Both the position numbers and the translations under genes were made by a program. Shown piece by piece: positions 1-9,106 of a DNA stretch of 64,000 nucleotides. The notes beneath the pieces were generated by a model. It worked only from the letters and a program-made list of their open reading frames with translations. It had not been told where the DNA came from and ran no database searches. Position 1 is the stretch's first letter, and the number at the start of each line of letters is the position of its first letter. Origin of the DNA: Arthrobacter mobilis (GTDB lineage: Bacteria; Actinomycetota; Actinomycetes; Actinomycetales; Micrococcaceae); contig NZ_JAAZSQ010000001.1 of NCBI RefSeq assembly GCF_012395835.1, positions 142,829 to 206,828 of the forward strand, written 5' to 3'.

Positions 1-1
1 T

Positions 2-844
2 CCGGCCAACCCCTACTGGAAGACCGAAGGCGACACCGTCAAGGAAGAGGGCACCAAGCTCGGCTACACGGTCAACGTCACCGCCCACAAGGGCGACACC
101 AAGGCCGAAAGCGACCTGATCGACACGGCCATCACCAACAAGGCAGCGGCCATTGTGCTCGATCCGGCCAATGCGGACGGTTCGGTGGGCGCTGTGCAGA
201 AGGCCACCGACGCCGACATTCCGGTCTTCCTGGTCAACGCCGAAATCAACCAGCAGGGCCTGGCCAAGGCCCAGTTGGTCTCGGACAACGCCCAGGGCGC
301 GGCCCTGGGGGCGCAGGAATTCGTCAAGGCGATGGATGGCAAGGGCACCTATGTCGAACTGCTCGGGGCGCCGTCGGACAACAATGCTGCGACCCGCTCG
401 AATGGTTATGCGACCGTGCTGTCGCAGTACCCGGACCTGAAGCGCGCAGATGCCCAGGTGGCGAACTGGGACCAGAAGCAGGGCCACGACAAGATGCAGT
501 CGATGCTCCAGGCCAACCCCGACATCCAGGGCGTCCTGGCGGGCAATGACCAGATGGCACTGGGCGCGATCGCTGCCCTGAAGGAGGCCGGCAAGCTGAA
601 GGATGTCGTGGTCGGTGGCTTCGACGGCTCCCCGGATGCTGTGGAAGCTGTCAAGGATGGCTCGATGGCCTACACGGTCCTGCAGCCGGTGGCGCAATTC
701 TCCAAGAAAGTCGTGGAGGAGATCGACTCCTACCTGAAGACCGGCGAAACCGGTGCCGAAACCGAGAAGCAGGCGTTCGACTGCACGCTGATCACCAAGG
801 AGAACGTCGATAAGTACACCTCCGCCTTCACGCTCAGCGAGTAG
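2..844 (+). CDS. Sugar ABC transporter substrate-binding protein, C-terminal part
   Basis: The reading frame is open from base 2, so the start lies outside the window; about 280 residues are present. It is a type I periplasmic binding protein of the ribose/RbsB kind: repeated Rossmann-like halves with AAIVLDPANAD, then GVLAGNDQMALGAI and VVVGGFDGSPDAVEAV near the end, which line the sugar pocket in this family. It would bind a sugar or polyol outside the membrane and deliver it to an ABC permease encoded upstream. The following tetrose-catabolic genes suggest a tetritol or related polyol as ligand, which is inference. A strong terminator hairpin follows the stop. Confidence 0.88.
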   Translation, partial: PANPYWKTEGDTVKEEGTKLGYTVNVTAHKGDTKAESDLIDTAITNKAAAIVLDPANADGSVGAVQKATDADIPVFLVNAEINQQGLAKAQLVSDNAQGAALGAQEFVKAMDGKGTYVELLGAPSDNNAATRSNGYATVLSQYPDLKRADAQVANWDQKQGHDKMQSMLQANPDIQGVLAGNDQMALGAIAALKEAGKLKDVVVGGFDGSPDAVEAVKDGSMAYTVLQPVAQFSKKVVEEIDSYLKTGETGAETEKQAFDCTLITKENVDKYTSAFTLSE

Positions 845-850
845 CACACC

Positions 851-895
851 CACGGGGCGGGCCGGCCGCCGGCCCGCCTCGTGTCCCATTTTTCC
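851..895 (+). terminator. Intercistronic rho-independent terminator/attenuator
   Basis: The arms at 851-865 and 869-883 form a 15-bp GC-rich stem (one G-U pair) around a CCG loop, followed by TCCCATTTTT. It sits between the binding-protein gene and the kinase gene. It probably lets the binding protein be made in excess, with only partial readthrough into the catabolic genes. Confidence 0.8.
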
Positions 896-918
896 GGCCT
901 AGGAGACTGTTTTTTGCC

Positions 919-2697
919 ATGGCGTACCTGTTCAATAATCCCGAGGACTTCACCGACGAGCTGACCGAGGGATTCGCCGCCGCCTACCCGCAGTGGGTCC
1001 GCCGGGTGCCTGGCGGCGTCGTGCGCAGCAGCCGGCCGGCCCCGGGCCGGGTGGCAGTGGTGATCGGCGGCGGATCCGGCCACTACCCGGCCTTCGCCGG
1101 ACTCGTCGGACCCGGGCTGGCCCACGGCGCGGCGATGGGAAATATTTTCGCCTCGCCCTCCGCCCAGCAGGTCTATTCGGTGGCCAAGGCTGCCCAGACC
1201 GGCGGCGGGGTCCTGTTCAGCTACGGCAACTATGCCGGCGATGTCCTCAACTTCACCCAGGCGCAGGACCGGCTCAACGCCGAGGGCATCCCCGCCCGCA
1301 CGGTCACGGTAACCGACGACATTTCCAGTGCCCCTCCGGAGCAGGCAGCCAAGCGGCGCGGGATCGCCGGGGACCTCACGGTGTTCAAGGTCGCCGGTGC
1401 CTGCGCCGACGCCGGCGCCGACCTCGACGAAGTGGCCAGGCTCGCAGCCCGCGCCAATGACCGGACCCGTTCCTTCGGGGTGGCCTTCGCCGGGTGCACA
1501 CTGCCCGGCTCGAAGGAGCCGTTGTTCACGGTGCCCGCCGGCCGGATGGCCGTCGGCCTGGGCATCCACGGTGAACCTGGGATCAGCGAACAGGCCATGC
1601 CCAGCGCCGACGAGGCCGCCGAACTCTTCGTCAGCACCCTGCTGGCGGACCTGCCCGAGGAGGTGGCGGCAGCCGGCGACCTGCGCGGCAGCCGGGTCGG
1701 CCTGATCCTTAACGGGCTGGGCGCGGTCAAGACCGAGGAGCTGTTCGTGGTGTACCGGCGGATCAGCCAGCTGATGGACGAGGCAGGAATCACCGTCGTC
1801 GAGCCAGAAATCGGTGAACTGGTCACCAGCTTCCAGATGGCCGGGGCATCACTGACCTTGTTCTGGCTCGACGAGGAACTGGAACGCTACTGGACCGCTC
1901 CGGCCAGCACCCCGGCCTACCGCAAGGGTGCCGTCGCCGAGGCGGAACAGGGCGTGGCCGTCGGCGAGCACGTGGACTACCACACTGCGGAACTGCCGGC
2001 GGCAGCGGCCGCCTCGCAGGAAGCGGCCGGCCGGATCCAGGCGATCCTGGACGCGGTGAAAACGCTGCTGGACGACAAGGCCGCCGAGCTGGGGCGGCTC
2101 GATTCCATTGCCGGCGACGGCGACCACGGCATCGGCATGCAGCGCGGGGCCACCGCGGCCGCCGCGGCCGGCCGGGAAGCCCTGGCCGCCGGCGCCGGAG
2201 CAGGGACCCTGCTGCAGCTGGCCGGCGACGCCTGGGCCGACAAGGCCGGCGGCACCTCCGGTGCCCTCTGGGGAATGCTGCTGAACACCATCGGTGCCCG
2301 CGTGGGCAACGATGCAGCGCCCGACGCAGCCGCCGTCTCGGCCGGTATTGTCGAGGCAGGGCAGAAAATCATGCAGTTCGGCAAGGCCAGCCTGGGCGAC
2401 AAGACCCTGCTGGACGTCCTGCTGCCGTTCAGCGACGCGCTGAGCGAGCAGGTGGGCGCCGGGGTTCCGCTGCGGGCCGCCTGGGCCCATGCGGCCGAGG
2501 TCGCGGAAAAATCCGCCGAAGCCACCGCGCACATGCTGCCCAGGATGGGACGGGCCCGTCCACTGGCGGAAAAAAGCCTGGGCACTCCGGACCCCGGGGC
2601 CGTCTCCATGGCCATGGTGGCGCGCACGGTGGAACGCCAGCTTGCCGCCCGGACCACACCAGCAACACAGGAAAGCGAAGGAGACCCCCATGCCTAA
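919..2697 (+). CDS. DhaK-DhaL fused kinase, probable L-erythrulose kinase
   Basis: The protein has 592 residues and fuses a DhaK domain (about 1-335) with a DhaL domain (about 365-575), the ATP-dependent layout of dihydroxyacetone kinases. H217 in GLGIHGEPG is the histidine that in this family binds the ketose carbonyl covalently. D395, D400 and D402 in [10 protein letters not shown] are the metal-ATP ligands of DhaL. Dihydroxyacetone is the family default, but the next two genes are an RpiB-like and a TIM-like isomerase. That trio is known from mycobacterial and Brucella tetritol catabolism, so the substrate is more likely L-erythrulose (LerK-like). The start is preceded by AGGAG at 901-905. 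The 3' end overlaps the next gene by 8 bp. Confidence 0.85.
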   Translation: MAYLFNNPEDFTDELTEGFAAAYPQWVRRVPGGVVRSSRPAPGRVAVVIGGGSGHYPAFAGLVGPGLAHGAAMGNIFASPSAQQVYSVAKAAQTGGGVLFSYGNYAGDVLNFTQAQDRLNAEGIPARTVTVTDDISSAPPEQAAKRRGIAGDLTVFKVAGACADAGADLDEVARLAARANDRTRSFGVAFAGCTLPGSKEPLFTVPAGRMAVGLGIHGEPGISEQAMPSADEAAELFVSTLLADLPEEVAAAGDLRGSRVGLILNGLGAVKTEELFVVYRRISQLMDEAGITVVEPEIGELVTSFQMAGASLTLFWLDEELERYWTAPASTPAYRKGAVAEAEQGVAVGEHVDYHTAELPAAAAASQEAAGRIQAILDAVKTLLDDKAAELGRLDSIAGDGDHGIGMQRGATAAAAAGREALAAGAGAGTLLQLAGDAWADKAGGTSGALWGMLLNTIGARVGNDAAPDAAAVSAGIVEAGQKIMQFGKASLGDKTLLDVLLPFSDALSEQVGAGVPLRAAWAHAAEVAEKSAEATAHMLPRMGRARPLAEKSLGTPDPGAVSMAMVARTVERQLAARTTPATQESEGDPHA

Positions 2698-3196
2698 GAA
2701 ACTTCGCCTCGTCGTCGGCAGCGACGACGCAGGTCTGGCCTACAAGAACAAGATCAAGGAAGACCTGAAGTCCAGCGACCGGGTGGAGTCGGTGGTCGAC
2801 GTCGGGGTCGGCGACGAGGAAAACACCGCCTACCCGAGCATTGCCATCGCGGCAGCCGAAATGATCGCCAAGGGTGAAGCCGACCGCGCGCTGCTGGTGT
2901 GCGGCACGGGCCTGGGCGTGGCCATCGCTGCCAACAAGGTTCCGGGCATCCGCGCCGTCACGGCCCACGACAGCTACTCGGTGGAGCGCTCGGTACTCAG
3001 TAACAATGCCCAGGTACTGACCTTCGGGCAGCGTGTCGTCGGCATTGAACTGGCCCGGCGGCTGGCGCAGGAATGGCTCAGCTACGAGTTCGACGAATCC
3101 TCGCCCTCGGCCAGGAAGGTGCAGATCATGACCGACTACGAAACCAGGAATATGACCGCACCCCCGGCCGGCCCCGAGACCCAGCCGGCCACGTGA
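2690..3196 (+). CDS. RpiB/LacAB-family isomerase, probable D-erythrulose-4-phosphate isomerase
   Basis: The protein has 168 residues. The ATG at 2690 is chosen because GAAGGAGA lies just upstream and it overlaps the kinase stop by 8 bp, which suggests translational coupling. The RpiB family is shown by the N-terminal [12 protein letters not shown] and by [19 protein letters not shown], with C71 as the expected general base. RpiB itself interconverts ribose-5-P and ribulose-5-P. The homologues EryI and DerI in tetritol pathways convert D-erythrulose-4-P to D-erythrose-4-P, and the neighbours favour that role here. The C-terminal tail after about residue 150 is polar and proline-rich. Confidence 0.85.
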   Translation: MPKKLRLVVGSDDAGLAYKNKIKEDLKSSDRVESVVDVGVGDEENTAYPSIAIAAAEMIAKGEADRALLVCGTGLGVAIAANKVPGIRAVTAHDSYSVERSVLSNNAQVLTFGQRVVGIELARRLAQEWLSYEFDESSPSARKVQIMTDYETRNMTAPPAGPETQPAT

Positions 3197-3975
3197 GCAA
3201 AGCGCCGGCCTCCACGCTGCTGGGCGTGAGTCTGAAGATGTACTTCGGCCACCGGCAGACGGTCAGCTGGTGCCAGGAGGTGGCCCGGATGGCAGCCGGC
3301 CATCCTGCCCTGGCCGGCGGGAAGGTCACGCTGTTCGTCCTGCCCAGCTTCCCCGCGCTGGTGCCCGCGCTGCAGGCTTTCGCCGACAGCCCGGTACAGC
3401 TGGGCGCGCAGGACCTCTACTGGCAGGACAGCGGCCCGTTCACCGGGGAGGTCAGCGGTCCGCAGCTGCGGGAGGCAGGATGCCGGTTCGTCGAGGTTGG
3501 CCACGCCGAGCGGCGCCGGCTCTTTGCCGAAAGCGACCTGGATGTCGCCGCCAAGACGGCGGCCGCAGTGCGCAACGGACTGACCCCGGTGATCTGCGTC
3601 GGTGAGCAGCAGCAGATGCCGGTGCAGGCGGCGGCAGCCGTCTGCACCGGGCAGCTGGCGGTGGCCATGGGGACCGCCATGGCGCAGGGGGACGGCAGTG
3701 CGCCAATCGTTGTCGCCTACGAGCCGGTGTGGGCGATCGGCGCCGCCGAACCGGCGTCCACCGAACACATCCGGGGAGTCTGTGCGTACCTGCAGGACTG
3801 GCTGGGAACCCAGGACACCTTCCCGCACTACCGGGTGATCTACGGCGGCAGCGCCGGGCCGGGCCTGCTGGCCCGGCTGGGGCAGGAGGTGGACGGACTC
3901 TTCCTCGGACGGTTCGCCCACGACGTCCAGGCCCTGGCCGGGATCGTCGACGAAGCTGCCGCGCGGCTGCAGTAG
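3193..3975 (+). CDS. Triose-phosphate-isomerase-like protein, probable L-erythrulose-1-phosphate isomerase
   Basis: The protein has 260 residues. The GTG at 3193 overlaps the previous stop in a GTGA arrangement; the longer upstream reading frame is a shadow of the RpiB-like gene. All TIM catalytic landmarks are present: K15 in SLKMYFGH, H104 in [11 protein letters not shown]177 in YEPVWAIG, and the phosphate-binding YGGSAGPG near the end. The usual GHSERR reads GHAERR. TIM paralogues inside DAK/RpiB operons (EryH, LerI) act on tetrulose phosphates, so the proposed reaction is L-erythrulose-1-P to D-erythrulose-4-P. A glycolytic TIM role is less likely given the context. Confidence 0.85.
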   Translation: MSKAPASTLLGVSLKMYFGHRQTVSWCQEVARMAAGHPALAGGKVTLFVLPSFPALVPALQAFADSPVQLGAQDLYWQDSGPFTGEVSGPQLREAGCRFVEVGHAERRRLFAESDLDVAAKTAAAVRNGLTPVICVGEQQQMPVQAAAAVCTGQLAVAMGTAMAQGDGSAPIVVAYEPVWAIGAAEPASTEHIRGVCAYLQDWLGTQDTFPHYRVIYGGSAGPGLLARLGQEVDGLFLGRFAHDVQALAGIVDEAAARLQ

Positions 3976-4075
3976 CGGCCGGGGCCACGGCCGTGGCAAC
4001 GGACCGCCGGCCGTATGGACGTATGGTGATGGAACGATCAGGCAGGGCGACGGGGACAACAGGTCAGGAGGAAGC

Positions 4076-4906
4076 ATGAAGGCCGCGGGTGGCAGCACGC
4101 AGCGGCTGTCTCGGCAGCTCGAACGGCAGCGCATCATCTCGGAGATGGTGATGGCCGAAGGGGCTGTACGCATTGATGAACTGGCCGAGCGCTTCGGCAC
4201 GAGCCAGATGACCGTCCACCGGGACCTGGACGAACTCGAGGCCAGGGGACTGCTGCGCAAGTCGCGGGGAGTGGCCACCGCGTTGTCATCCAGCCTGGTG
4301 GAATCCAGCGACGTCTTCCGGGCCGGCCAGCAGCAGGAGGAAAAGCAGGAAATCGCCAAGGCCGCCGTGGAACTCATCGAACCGGGACAGGCGATCTTCC
4401 TCGACGATTCCACGACCGTGCTCGAACTGGCGAAAATGCTCCACTCCCGCGCCCCGCTGACAGTGCTGACCAATGTCCTGACGGTCATCAACGAGCTCAA
4501 AGGAGTCCGCGGAATCACCCTGGTGGCGCTCGGCGGCACCTATTACAACTGGTGCAGTTCCTTCATGGGCGGCATGACCACCAGCGCCATCCGCAACCTC
4601 CGTGCCGACCTGTTCGTGATGTCCGCCGCCGCCGTCACCGACGACGCCTGTTTCCACCAGAACCAGGAAACGGTCGACATCAAACGCGCGATGTTCGAGG
4701 CCTCCGCCAAGCGGATACTGCTGGTGGACCACACCAAATTCGGCAAGCGGGCGCTGCACGCGCTGGCCCCGTTGTCCGGGTTCGACGCCGTCGTCGTGGA
4801 TTCGCGGACCAGGAAGGACGATATTGCGCGGCTGGAAGCCCAAAACATCCGCGTGGTGGTGGCGCGCGGCCACGGCAGGTCAGAGGTTGCGGCGAAGAAG
4901 CGCTGA
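4076..4906 (+). CDS. DeoR/GlpR-family transcriptional regulator
   Basis: The protein has 276 residues. An N-terminal helix-turn-helix (about residues 20-75) contains IDELAERFGTSQMTVHRDLDE, typical of DeoR proteins. The remainder is the sugar-phosphate-sensing DeoRC domain, with DDSTTVLELAKML and a late LLVDHTKFGKRAL segment. Such proteins usually repress sugar operons and are released by a phosphorylated intermediate. It lies inside the tetrose operon, 100 bp after the TIM-like gene, with AGGAGG at 4066-4071. It probably senses a tetrulose phosphate; the ligand is inferred from position only. Confidence 0.88.
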   Translation: MKAAGGSTQRLSRQLERQRIISEMVMAEGAVRIDELAERFGTSQMTVHRDLDELEARGLLRKSRGVATALSSSLVESSDVFRAGQQQEEKQEIAKAAVELIEPGQAIFLDDSTTVLELAKMLHSRAPLTVLTNVLTVINELKGVRGITLVALGGTYYNWCSSFMGGMTTSAIRNLRADLFVMSAAAVTDDACFHQNQETVDIKRAMFEASAKRILLVDHTKFGKRALHALAPLSGFDAVVVDSRTRKDDIARLEAQNIRVVVARGHGRSEVAAKKR

Positions 4907-4946
4907 GGTACCCCGCGGTGCCCGGCCCGGAAAGGAATAGCCCGTT

Positions 4947-5870
4947 ATGCCAGGCACAGTGGCAGTCATCGGTTCCATTAATGTCGACCTGCACTTGCTC
5001 GTGGACAGACTCCCGGGCCCCGGCGAGACCCTGCTGGGCGCCGGCGGCACCCTGTCGCCGGGCGGCAAGGGCGCCAATCAGGCCGTGGCCGCCGCCCGGC
5101 AGGGGGCGGCAGTCCTGATGGTCGGGGCGGTGGGCCGGGACGCCAACGCGGCCGCTGCCACGGAGCTGCTGCGGCAGAGCGGGGTCGACCTTGGCCTGGT
5201 CGCCGAGGTCGGCGGGCCGACGGGACTGGCCGTGGTCACCGTGGACCGGAAGGGCGAGAACAGCATTGTGGTGGTTCCCGGGGCCAACCGCGAGGTGGAC
5301 ACGGCGCTGGTGGAGGCGGCGCTGCCGCGCCTGGCCGGCTGCGACGTCGTCGTCCTGCAGGGCGAGGTCCCTCCCGGCACCGTCGAATTCGCCCTCCGGG
5401 CGCTCGCCGGGCCGGCCGTGCGGACGGTGCTGAACCTGGCGCCGGTCATCCCGGTGGCGGCCGAAGCCATGCTGGCTGCGGACGTGCTGATTGTCAACGA
5501 ACACGAGGCAGCGGAAGCGCTCGCCATCCTCTCCGCCGCACCCTCGGGATTGACCGGCGATCCGGTCGCGGACGGGGGCGCGCTCGTGGCGGCACTGGTC
5601 GCCGCCGGCCTGGGGGCGGCGGTGGTCACGCTCGGCGCCCGGGGCGCCGTACTGGCCGACGGCGGGCAGCCGGTCCACGTGCCTGCACCCGAGGTCGCCG
5701 CGGTGGATACCACCGGAGCCGGGGATGCCTTCGTCGGTGCCGCGGCGGCGGCACTGTCACGGGGAGCCGGACTGTACGAGGCCTGCACCCTGGCCACCGC
5801 GGTGGCAGCCCAAACCGTCACCGCCCACGGCGCCCAGCAGTCCTATCCGTGGGCGGAAAACGTACAGTGA
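4947..5870 (+). CDS. rbsK: PfkB-family sugar kinase, ribokinase-like
   Basis: The protein has 307 residues, the usual ribokinase length. PfkB motifs are GSINVDL at the N terminus, GGKGANQAVAAARQGA (signature 1) and DTTGAGDAFVG (signature 2), with D260 as catalytic base. Ribokinases phosphorylate a pentose at O5 with ATP. It follows the DeoR gene after 40 bp with GGAAAGGA upstream, so it probably belongs to the same transcript. Its substrate here could be ribose, deoxyribose or a four-carbon sugar, and the sequence does not settle this. Its stop lies 16 bp from the stop of the convergent kinase gene. Confidence 0.85.
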   Translation: MPGTVAVIGSINVDLHLLVDRLPGPGETLLGAGGTLSPGGKGANQAVAAARQGAAVLMVGAVGRDANAAAATELLRQSGVDLGLVAEVGGPTGLAVVTVDRKGENSIVVVPGANREVDTALVEAALPRLAGCDVVVLQGEVPPGTVEFALRALAGPAVRTVLNLAPVIPVAAEAMLAADVLIVNEHEAAEALAILSAAPSGLTGDPVADGGALVAALVAAGLGAAVVTLGARGAVLADGGQPVHVPAPEVAAVDTTGAGDAFVGAAAAALSRGAGLYEACTLATAVAAQTVTAHGAQQSYPWAENVQ

Positions 5871-5886
5871 CTGCCGCCCCTCCGCC

Positions 5887-7293
5887 TCAGTTCTCCGGGC
5901 CCTGCTGCCATGCCGCCAACGCGCCCGGCAGCTGCCTGCTTTGCAGCCGCAGTTCCAAGTCGTTCATCACCACCGCGGCCAGGTCCTCGAGCGTCTTAAC
6001 GTCTTCCTGGCCGAACTCCCGGGGCTCGTAGTCCAGGACGCAGAGGGTTCCCAGCTTGTAGCCATCGCGCGTGCGCAGCGGAACGCCCGCATAGAACCCC
6101 AGTCCCAAGTCCCCGGCGACCAACGGATTGGCCAGGGTGCGCGGATCAACGGGAGCGTTGTTAACGATCCACGGATCGTCCTGCAAAATGGCCGAGGCGC
6201 ACAGGCCGGGATCCCGGTCGATCTGTCCAACGTCCAGGCCATGGTGGGACTTGAACCAGATCCGGTCATGGTCCACAACGCTCACAATGGCAATCGGGGT
6301 TTTGAACAACCTGGCAGCCAGCGCGGTGATCCTGTCGAACGCACCGTCAGCCGGGGTATCGAGGATCTGGTAGCGGTGGACGGCTTCCATCCGCTGCTGT
6401 TCATCGTCCGGAACGATCACCGGATCCACCTTGTGCCGGCCCCGCAGGGAGGCAAAGATGTCCGACAACGTCAGCGCGGTCTCGTGCGCGGACGGTCTGG
6501 CGCCGGGGTCGGCTGCCGTCATGGCTTTCAGCAGGACGCTCCACTGCGGGTCAAGCTCCTCGGGGATGTGCGGGTCCCGCAGCAGGCGCGCCACGGCGCT
6601 CTCCAGCGGAGGTCCGGGGAACGGGTGCTCCCCGGTGAGGCATTCCAGCAGCACCAGACCCAGGGAGTAGACATCGCTGGGCGGGCCGACGGGTTCCGCC
6701 CTGGCCTGTTCCGGGCTCAGGTAGCCTGCCGTGCCATGGACGCCCGTCGTCGTTGGCACCTGCCGGTCGCCCACCATGAACGCTACGCCGAAGTCGGCGA
6801 GCTTCGCCCATATCCTCGAGGAGTCCTGGCGGTAGTCGAAGAGCATGATGTTCGCAGGTTTGACGTCCCGGTGGACCACTCCGTGGTGATGGATATAGTC
6901 CAGTCCCTCGGCCAGGTCCTGGCCGGCCTGGGCGATGTGGCGCCGGGACAGCGGACCCTCCGCGAGCCGTTGCCGGAGGTCGGGGCCCTGCGCGAGTTCC
7001 ATGACCAGGTAGACCCGCGGCTGCTCCGGATCGATGCGGTCAATGCCCGCATCCAGCAGGGTGACGAGGCTGGAATGGTTCAGGCGGGCCAGCAGCTTGA
7101 CCTCGTCATCGCCGCGGAGGGGCTCGCCGGCTCCTGCGGGTTTGCGGAGGACCTTGATGGCCACCTGGCGGTCCAGGAACTCATCGAGGGCACGGAAGAC
7201 GGTCCCGTTGGCGCCGTTCCCCAGCTTTTCCAGCAGGCGGTACCTTCCGCCGATGAAACTGCCGGCTGAACCGCGGGCGAGATCGTCAGTCAC
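5887..7293 (-). CDS. Soluble Ser/Thr protein kinase with C-terminal GAF domain
   Basis: The protein has 468 residues and starts on GTG with AGGAA upstream. Residues about 17-275 form a Hanks-type kinase: glycine loop LGNGANGTVF, K47 in VAIK, catalytic loop VVHRDVKPANI, DFG, and GTAGYLSPEQA with an APE-like element. Residues about 305-450 form a GAF domain (TPIAIVSVVDHDRIWFKSH, GFYAGVPLR, GTLCVLDYEPREF). There is no transmembrane segment and no PASTA repeat, so it differs from PknB-type receptors and should be cytosolic, with the GAF domain as the likely sensor. Its ligand and targets are unknown. It is a single gene transcribed towards the tetrose operon. Confidence 0.88.
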   Translation of the reverse strand: MTDDLARGSAGSFIGGRYRLLEKLGNGANGTVFRALDEFLDRQVAIKVLRKPAGAGEPLRGDDEVKLLARLNHSSLVTLLDAGIDRIDPEQPRVYLVMELAQGPDLRQRLAEGPLSRRHIAQAGQDLAEGLDYIHHHGVVHRDVKPANIMLFDYRQDSSRIWAKLADFGVAFMVGDRQVPTTTGVHGTAGYLSPEQARAEPVGPPSDVYSLGLVLLECLTGEHPFPGPPLESAVARLLRDPHIPEELDPQWSVLLKAMTAADPGARPSAHETALTLSDIFASLRGRHKVDPVIVPDDEQQRMEAVHRYQILDTPADGAFDRITALAARLFKTPIAIVSVVDHDRIWFKSHHGLDVGQIDRDPGLCASAILQDDPWIVNNAPVDPRTLANPLVAGDLGLGFYAGVPLRTRDGYKLGTLCVLDYEPREFGQEDVKTLEDLAAVVMNDLELRLQSRQLPGALAAWQQGPEN

Positions 7294-7314
7294 ATGTTCC
7301 TGCCTTCCAATGGG

Positions 7315-7326
7315 CTGTTTAAACAG
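7315..7326. promoter_or_regulatory. Short palindrome upstream of the kinase gene
   Basis: CTGTTTAAACAG is a perfect 12-bp palindrome about 20 bp upstream of the GTG start of the kinase-GAF gene, in an otherwise GC-rich gap (7294-7394). It could be a regulator site or part of a promoter. Nothing else supports it. Confidence 0.25.
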
Positions 7327-7394
7327 CGTGCTTAGTTATCTTATGGGACGGGTGCCCGAATCCCGGCAGCGTCCTGGTTGCGGCCCGGCGCCGG

Positions 7395-9032
7395 CTACCG
7401 GACGGCGACCTGTCCCCGGTCCACCTCCCACCGGGTGTCCAGCCGGACGTTTTCAAGCAGCCGGCGGTCGTGCGAGACCAGCAGCAGGGCGCCGTCGTAG
7501 GAATCCAGCGCCTGTTCCAACTGTTCGATGGCGGGCAGGTCCAGATGGTTGGTGGGTTCGTCCAGCACCAGCAGGTTCACCCCGCGGGCCTGCAGCAGCG
7601 CCAGCGCGGCCCGGGTGCGCTCGCCGGGGGAGAGGCTGCCCACGGTACTGGACACCTGGTCCGCCTTGAGGCCGAACTTGGCCAGCAGGGTGCGCACCTC
7701 GGCCTGGCTGAGCTCGGGCACCTGGGCCTCGAAGGCCGCCGCCAGCGGCTTCTCCGGCGCTAGCTGGCCGCGGGCCTGGTCGATTTCGCCGACGGCGACG
7801 GAGGCACCCAGGCTGGCGCCGCCGTCGTCGGGCCGCTCATGGCCAAGCAGCAGCCGCAGCAGCGTGGACTTGCCCGCACCGTTGGGGCCGGTGATGCCGA
7901 TCCGCTCGCCGGCATTGACCTGCAGCGAGACCGGTCCGAGCGTGAAGTCCCCGCGCCGGGCCACCGCCTGGTTCAGCGTGGCCACCACGGAGCTGGAGCG
8001 CGGCGCGGCACCGATGCTGAACTGCAGCTGCCACTCCTTGTGGGGCTCCTCGACCTCCGCCAGCCGGGCAATGCGCGATTCCATCTGGCGGACCTTCTGC
8101 GCCTGCTTTTCCGCCGATTCGGTGTTGGCCCGGCGGCGGATCTTGTCATTGTCGGGGCTCTTGCGCAGCGCGTTGCGCACGCCCTGCGAGCTCCACTCGC
8201 GCATGGTCCGGGCCCGCCCGACGAGCTCGGCCTTCTGCTCCGCGAACTCCTCGTAGGCTTCGCGGGCATGGCGGCGGGCGACGGCGCGCTCGGCCAGGAA
8301 GGAATCGTAGCCGCCGTCGTACACCGCCACCTGGTTCTGCGCCAGGTCCAGTTCCACCACCGTGGTGACGCAGCGGGCCAGGAACTCGCGGTCGTGCGAG
8401 ACCAGGACGACGCCGGCGCGCAGGTTCCGGACGAAGTCCTCCAGCCGGGCCAGGCCGGCCAGGTCCAGGTCGTTGGTGGGCTCGTCCAGCAGCACGATGT
8501 CGAACCGGCTCAGCAGCAGCGCGGCCAGCGCCACGCGTGCGGCCTGCCCGCCGGACAGGCCCGTCATGAGCGCGTCCGGGCCTGCATCCAGGCCCAGTTC
8601 GGCCAGGACGGCGGGGATGCGCTCGTCCAGGTCCGCGGCGCCGCAGGCGAGCCAGTGGTCCAGGGCGGCGGCGTAGGCGTCCTCGGCCTGGGCAGTCCCG
8701 GAGCCCAGCGCCTCCGCGGCCGCTTCCATGGCTGCGGTGGCAGCGGCGGTTCCGGTGCGCCGGCCAAGGTAGCCGGCGATGGTCTCCCCGGGGATCCGCT
8801 CGTGCTCCTGCGGCAGCCAGCCGACGAAGGCATCGCGCGGCGCCGTCTGCACGGTGCCGGCCAGCGGCCGGGCGGCCCCGGCCAGGATCCGCAGCAGGGT
8901 GGATTTGCCGGCACCGTTGGCGCCGACGACGCCGACGACGTCCCCGGCTGTCACGGTCAGGTCCAGGTGGGCGAACAGGGTGCGGTGGGCGTGGCCGCCG
9001 GAGAGATCCTTGGCCACGAGTGTTGCGGTCAT
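7395..9032 (-). CDS. ABC-F family ATPase
   Basis: The protein has 545 residues with two ABC domains and no membrane segments. The first has Walker A GANGAGKST, signature LSGGQAARVALAALLL and LLDEPTNDLDL. A charged linker rich in Arg, Glu and Gln (about residues 240-320) follows. The second has GPNGAGKST, signature LSPGERTRAALALL and VLDEPTNHLDL. ABC-F proteins act on the ribosome as translation factors or antibiotic-resistance factors. This one resembles the general actinobacterial type, and no resistance class can be assigned. It appears monocistronic. Confidence 0.9.
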   Translation of the reverse strand: MTATLVAKDLSGGHAHRTLFAHLDLTVTAGDVVGVVGANGAGKSTLLRILAGAARPLAGTVQTAPRDAFVGWLPQEHERIPGETIAGYLGRRTGTAAATAAMEAAAEALGSGTAQAEDAYAAALDHWLACGAADLDERIPAVLAELGLDAGPDALMTGLSGGQAARVALAALLLSRFDIVLLDEPTNDLDLAGLARLEDFVRNLRAGVVLVSHDREFLARCVTTVVELDLAQNQVAVYDGGYDSFLAERAVARRHAREAYEEFAEQKAELVGRARTMREWSSQGVRNALRKSPDNDKIRRRANTESAEKQAQKVRQMESRIARLAEVEEPHKEWQLQFSIGAAPRSSSVVATLNQAVARRGDFTLGPVSLQVNAGERIGITGPNGAGKSTLLRLLLGHERPDDGGASLGASVAVGEIDQARGQLAPEKPLAAAFEAQVPELSQAEVRTLLAKFGLKADQVSSTVGSLSPGERTRAALALLQARGVNLLVLDEPTNHLDLPAIEQLEQALDSYDGALLLVSHDRRLLENVRLDTRWEVDRGQVAVR

Positions 9033-9106
9033 TGGTCCAGCTTAAGGAGGAACTGCCCCATACCTCGCCTTACCGGGCCGCCGGCCGGCCCCGGGCGGTG
9101 GCGTGA

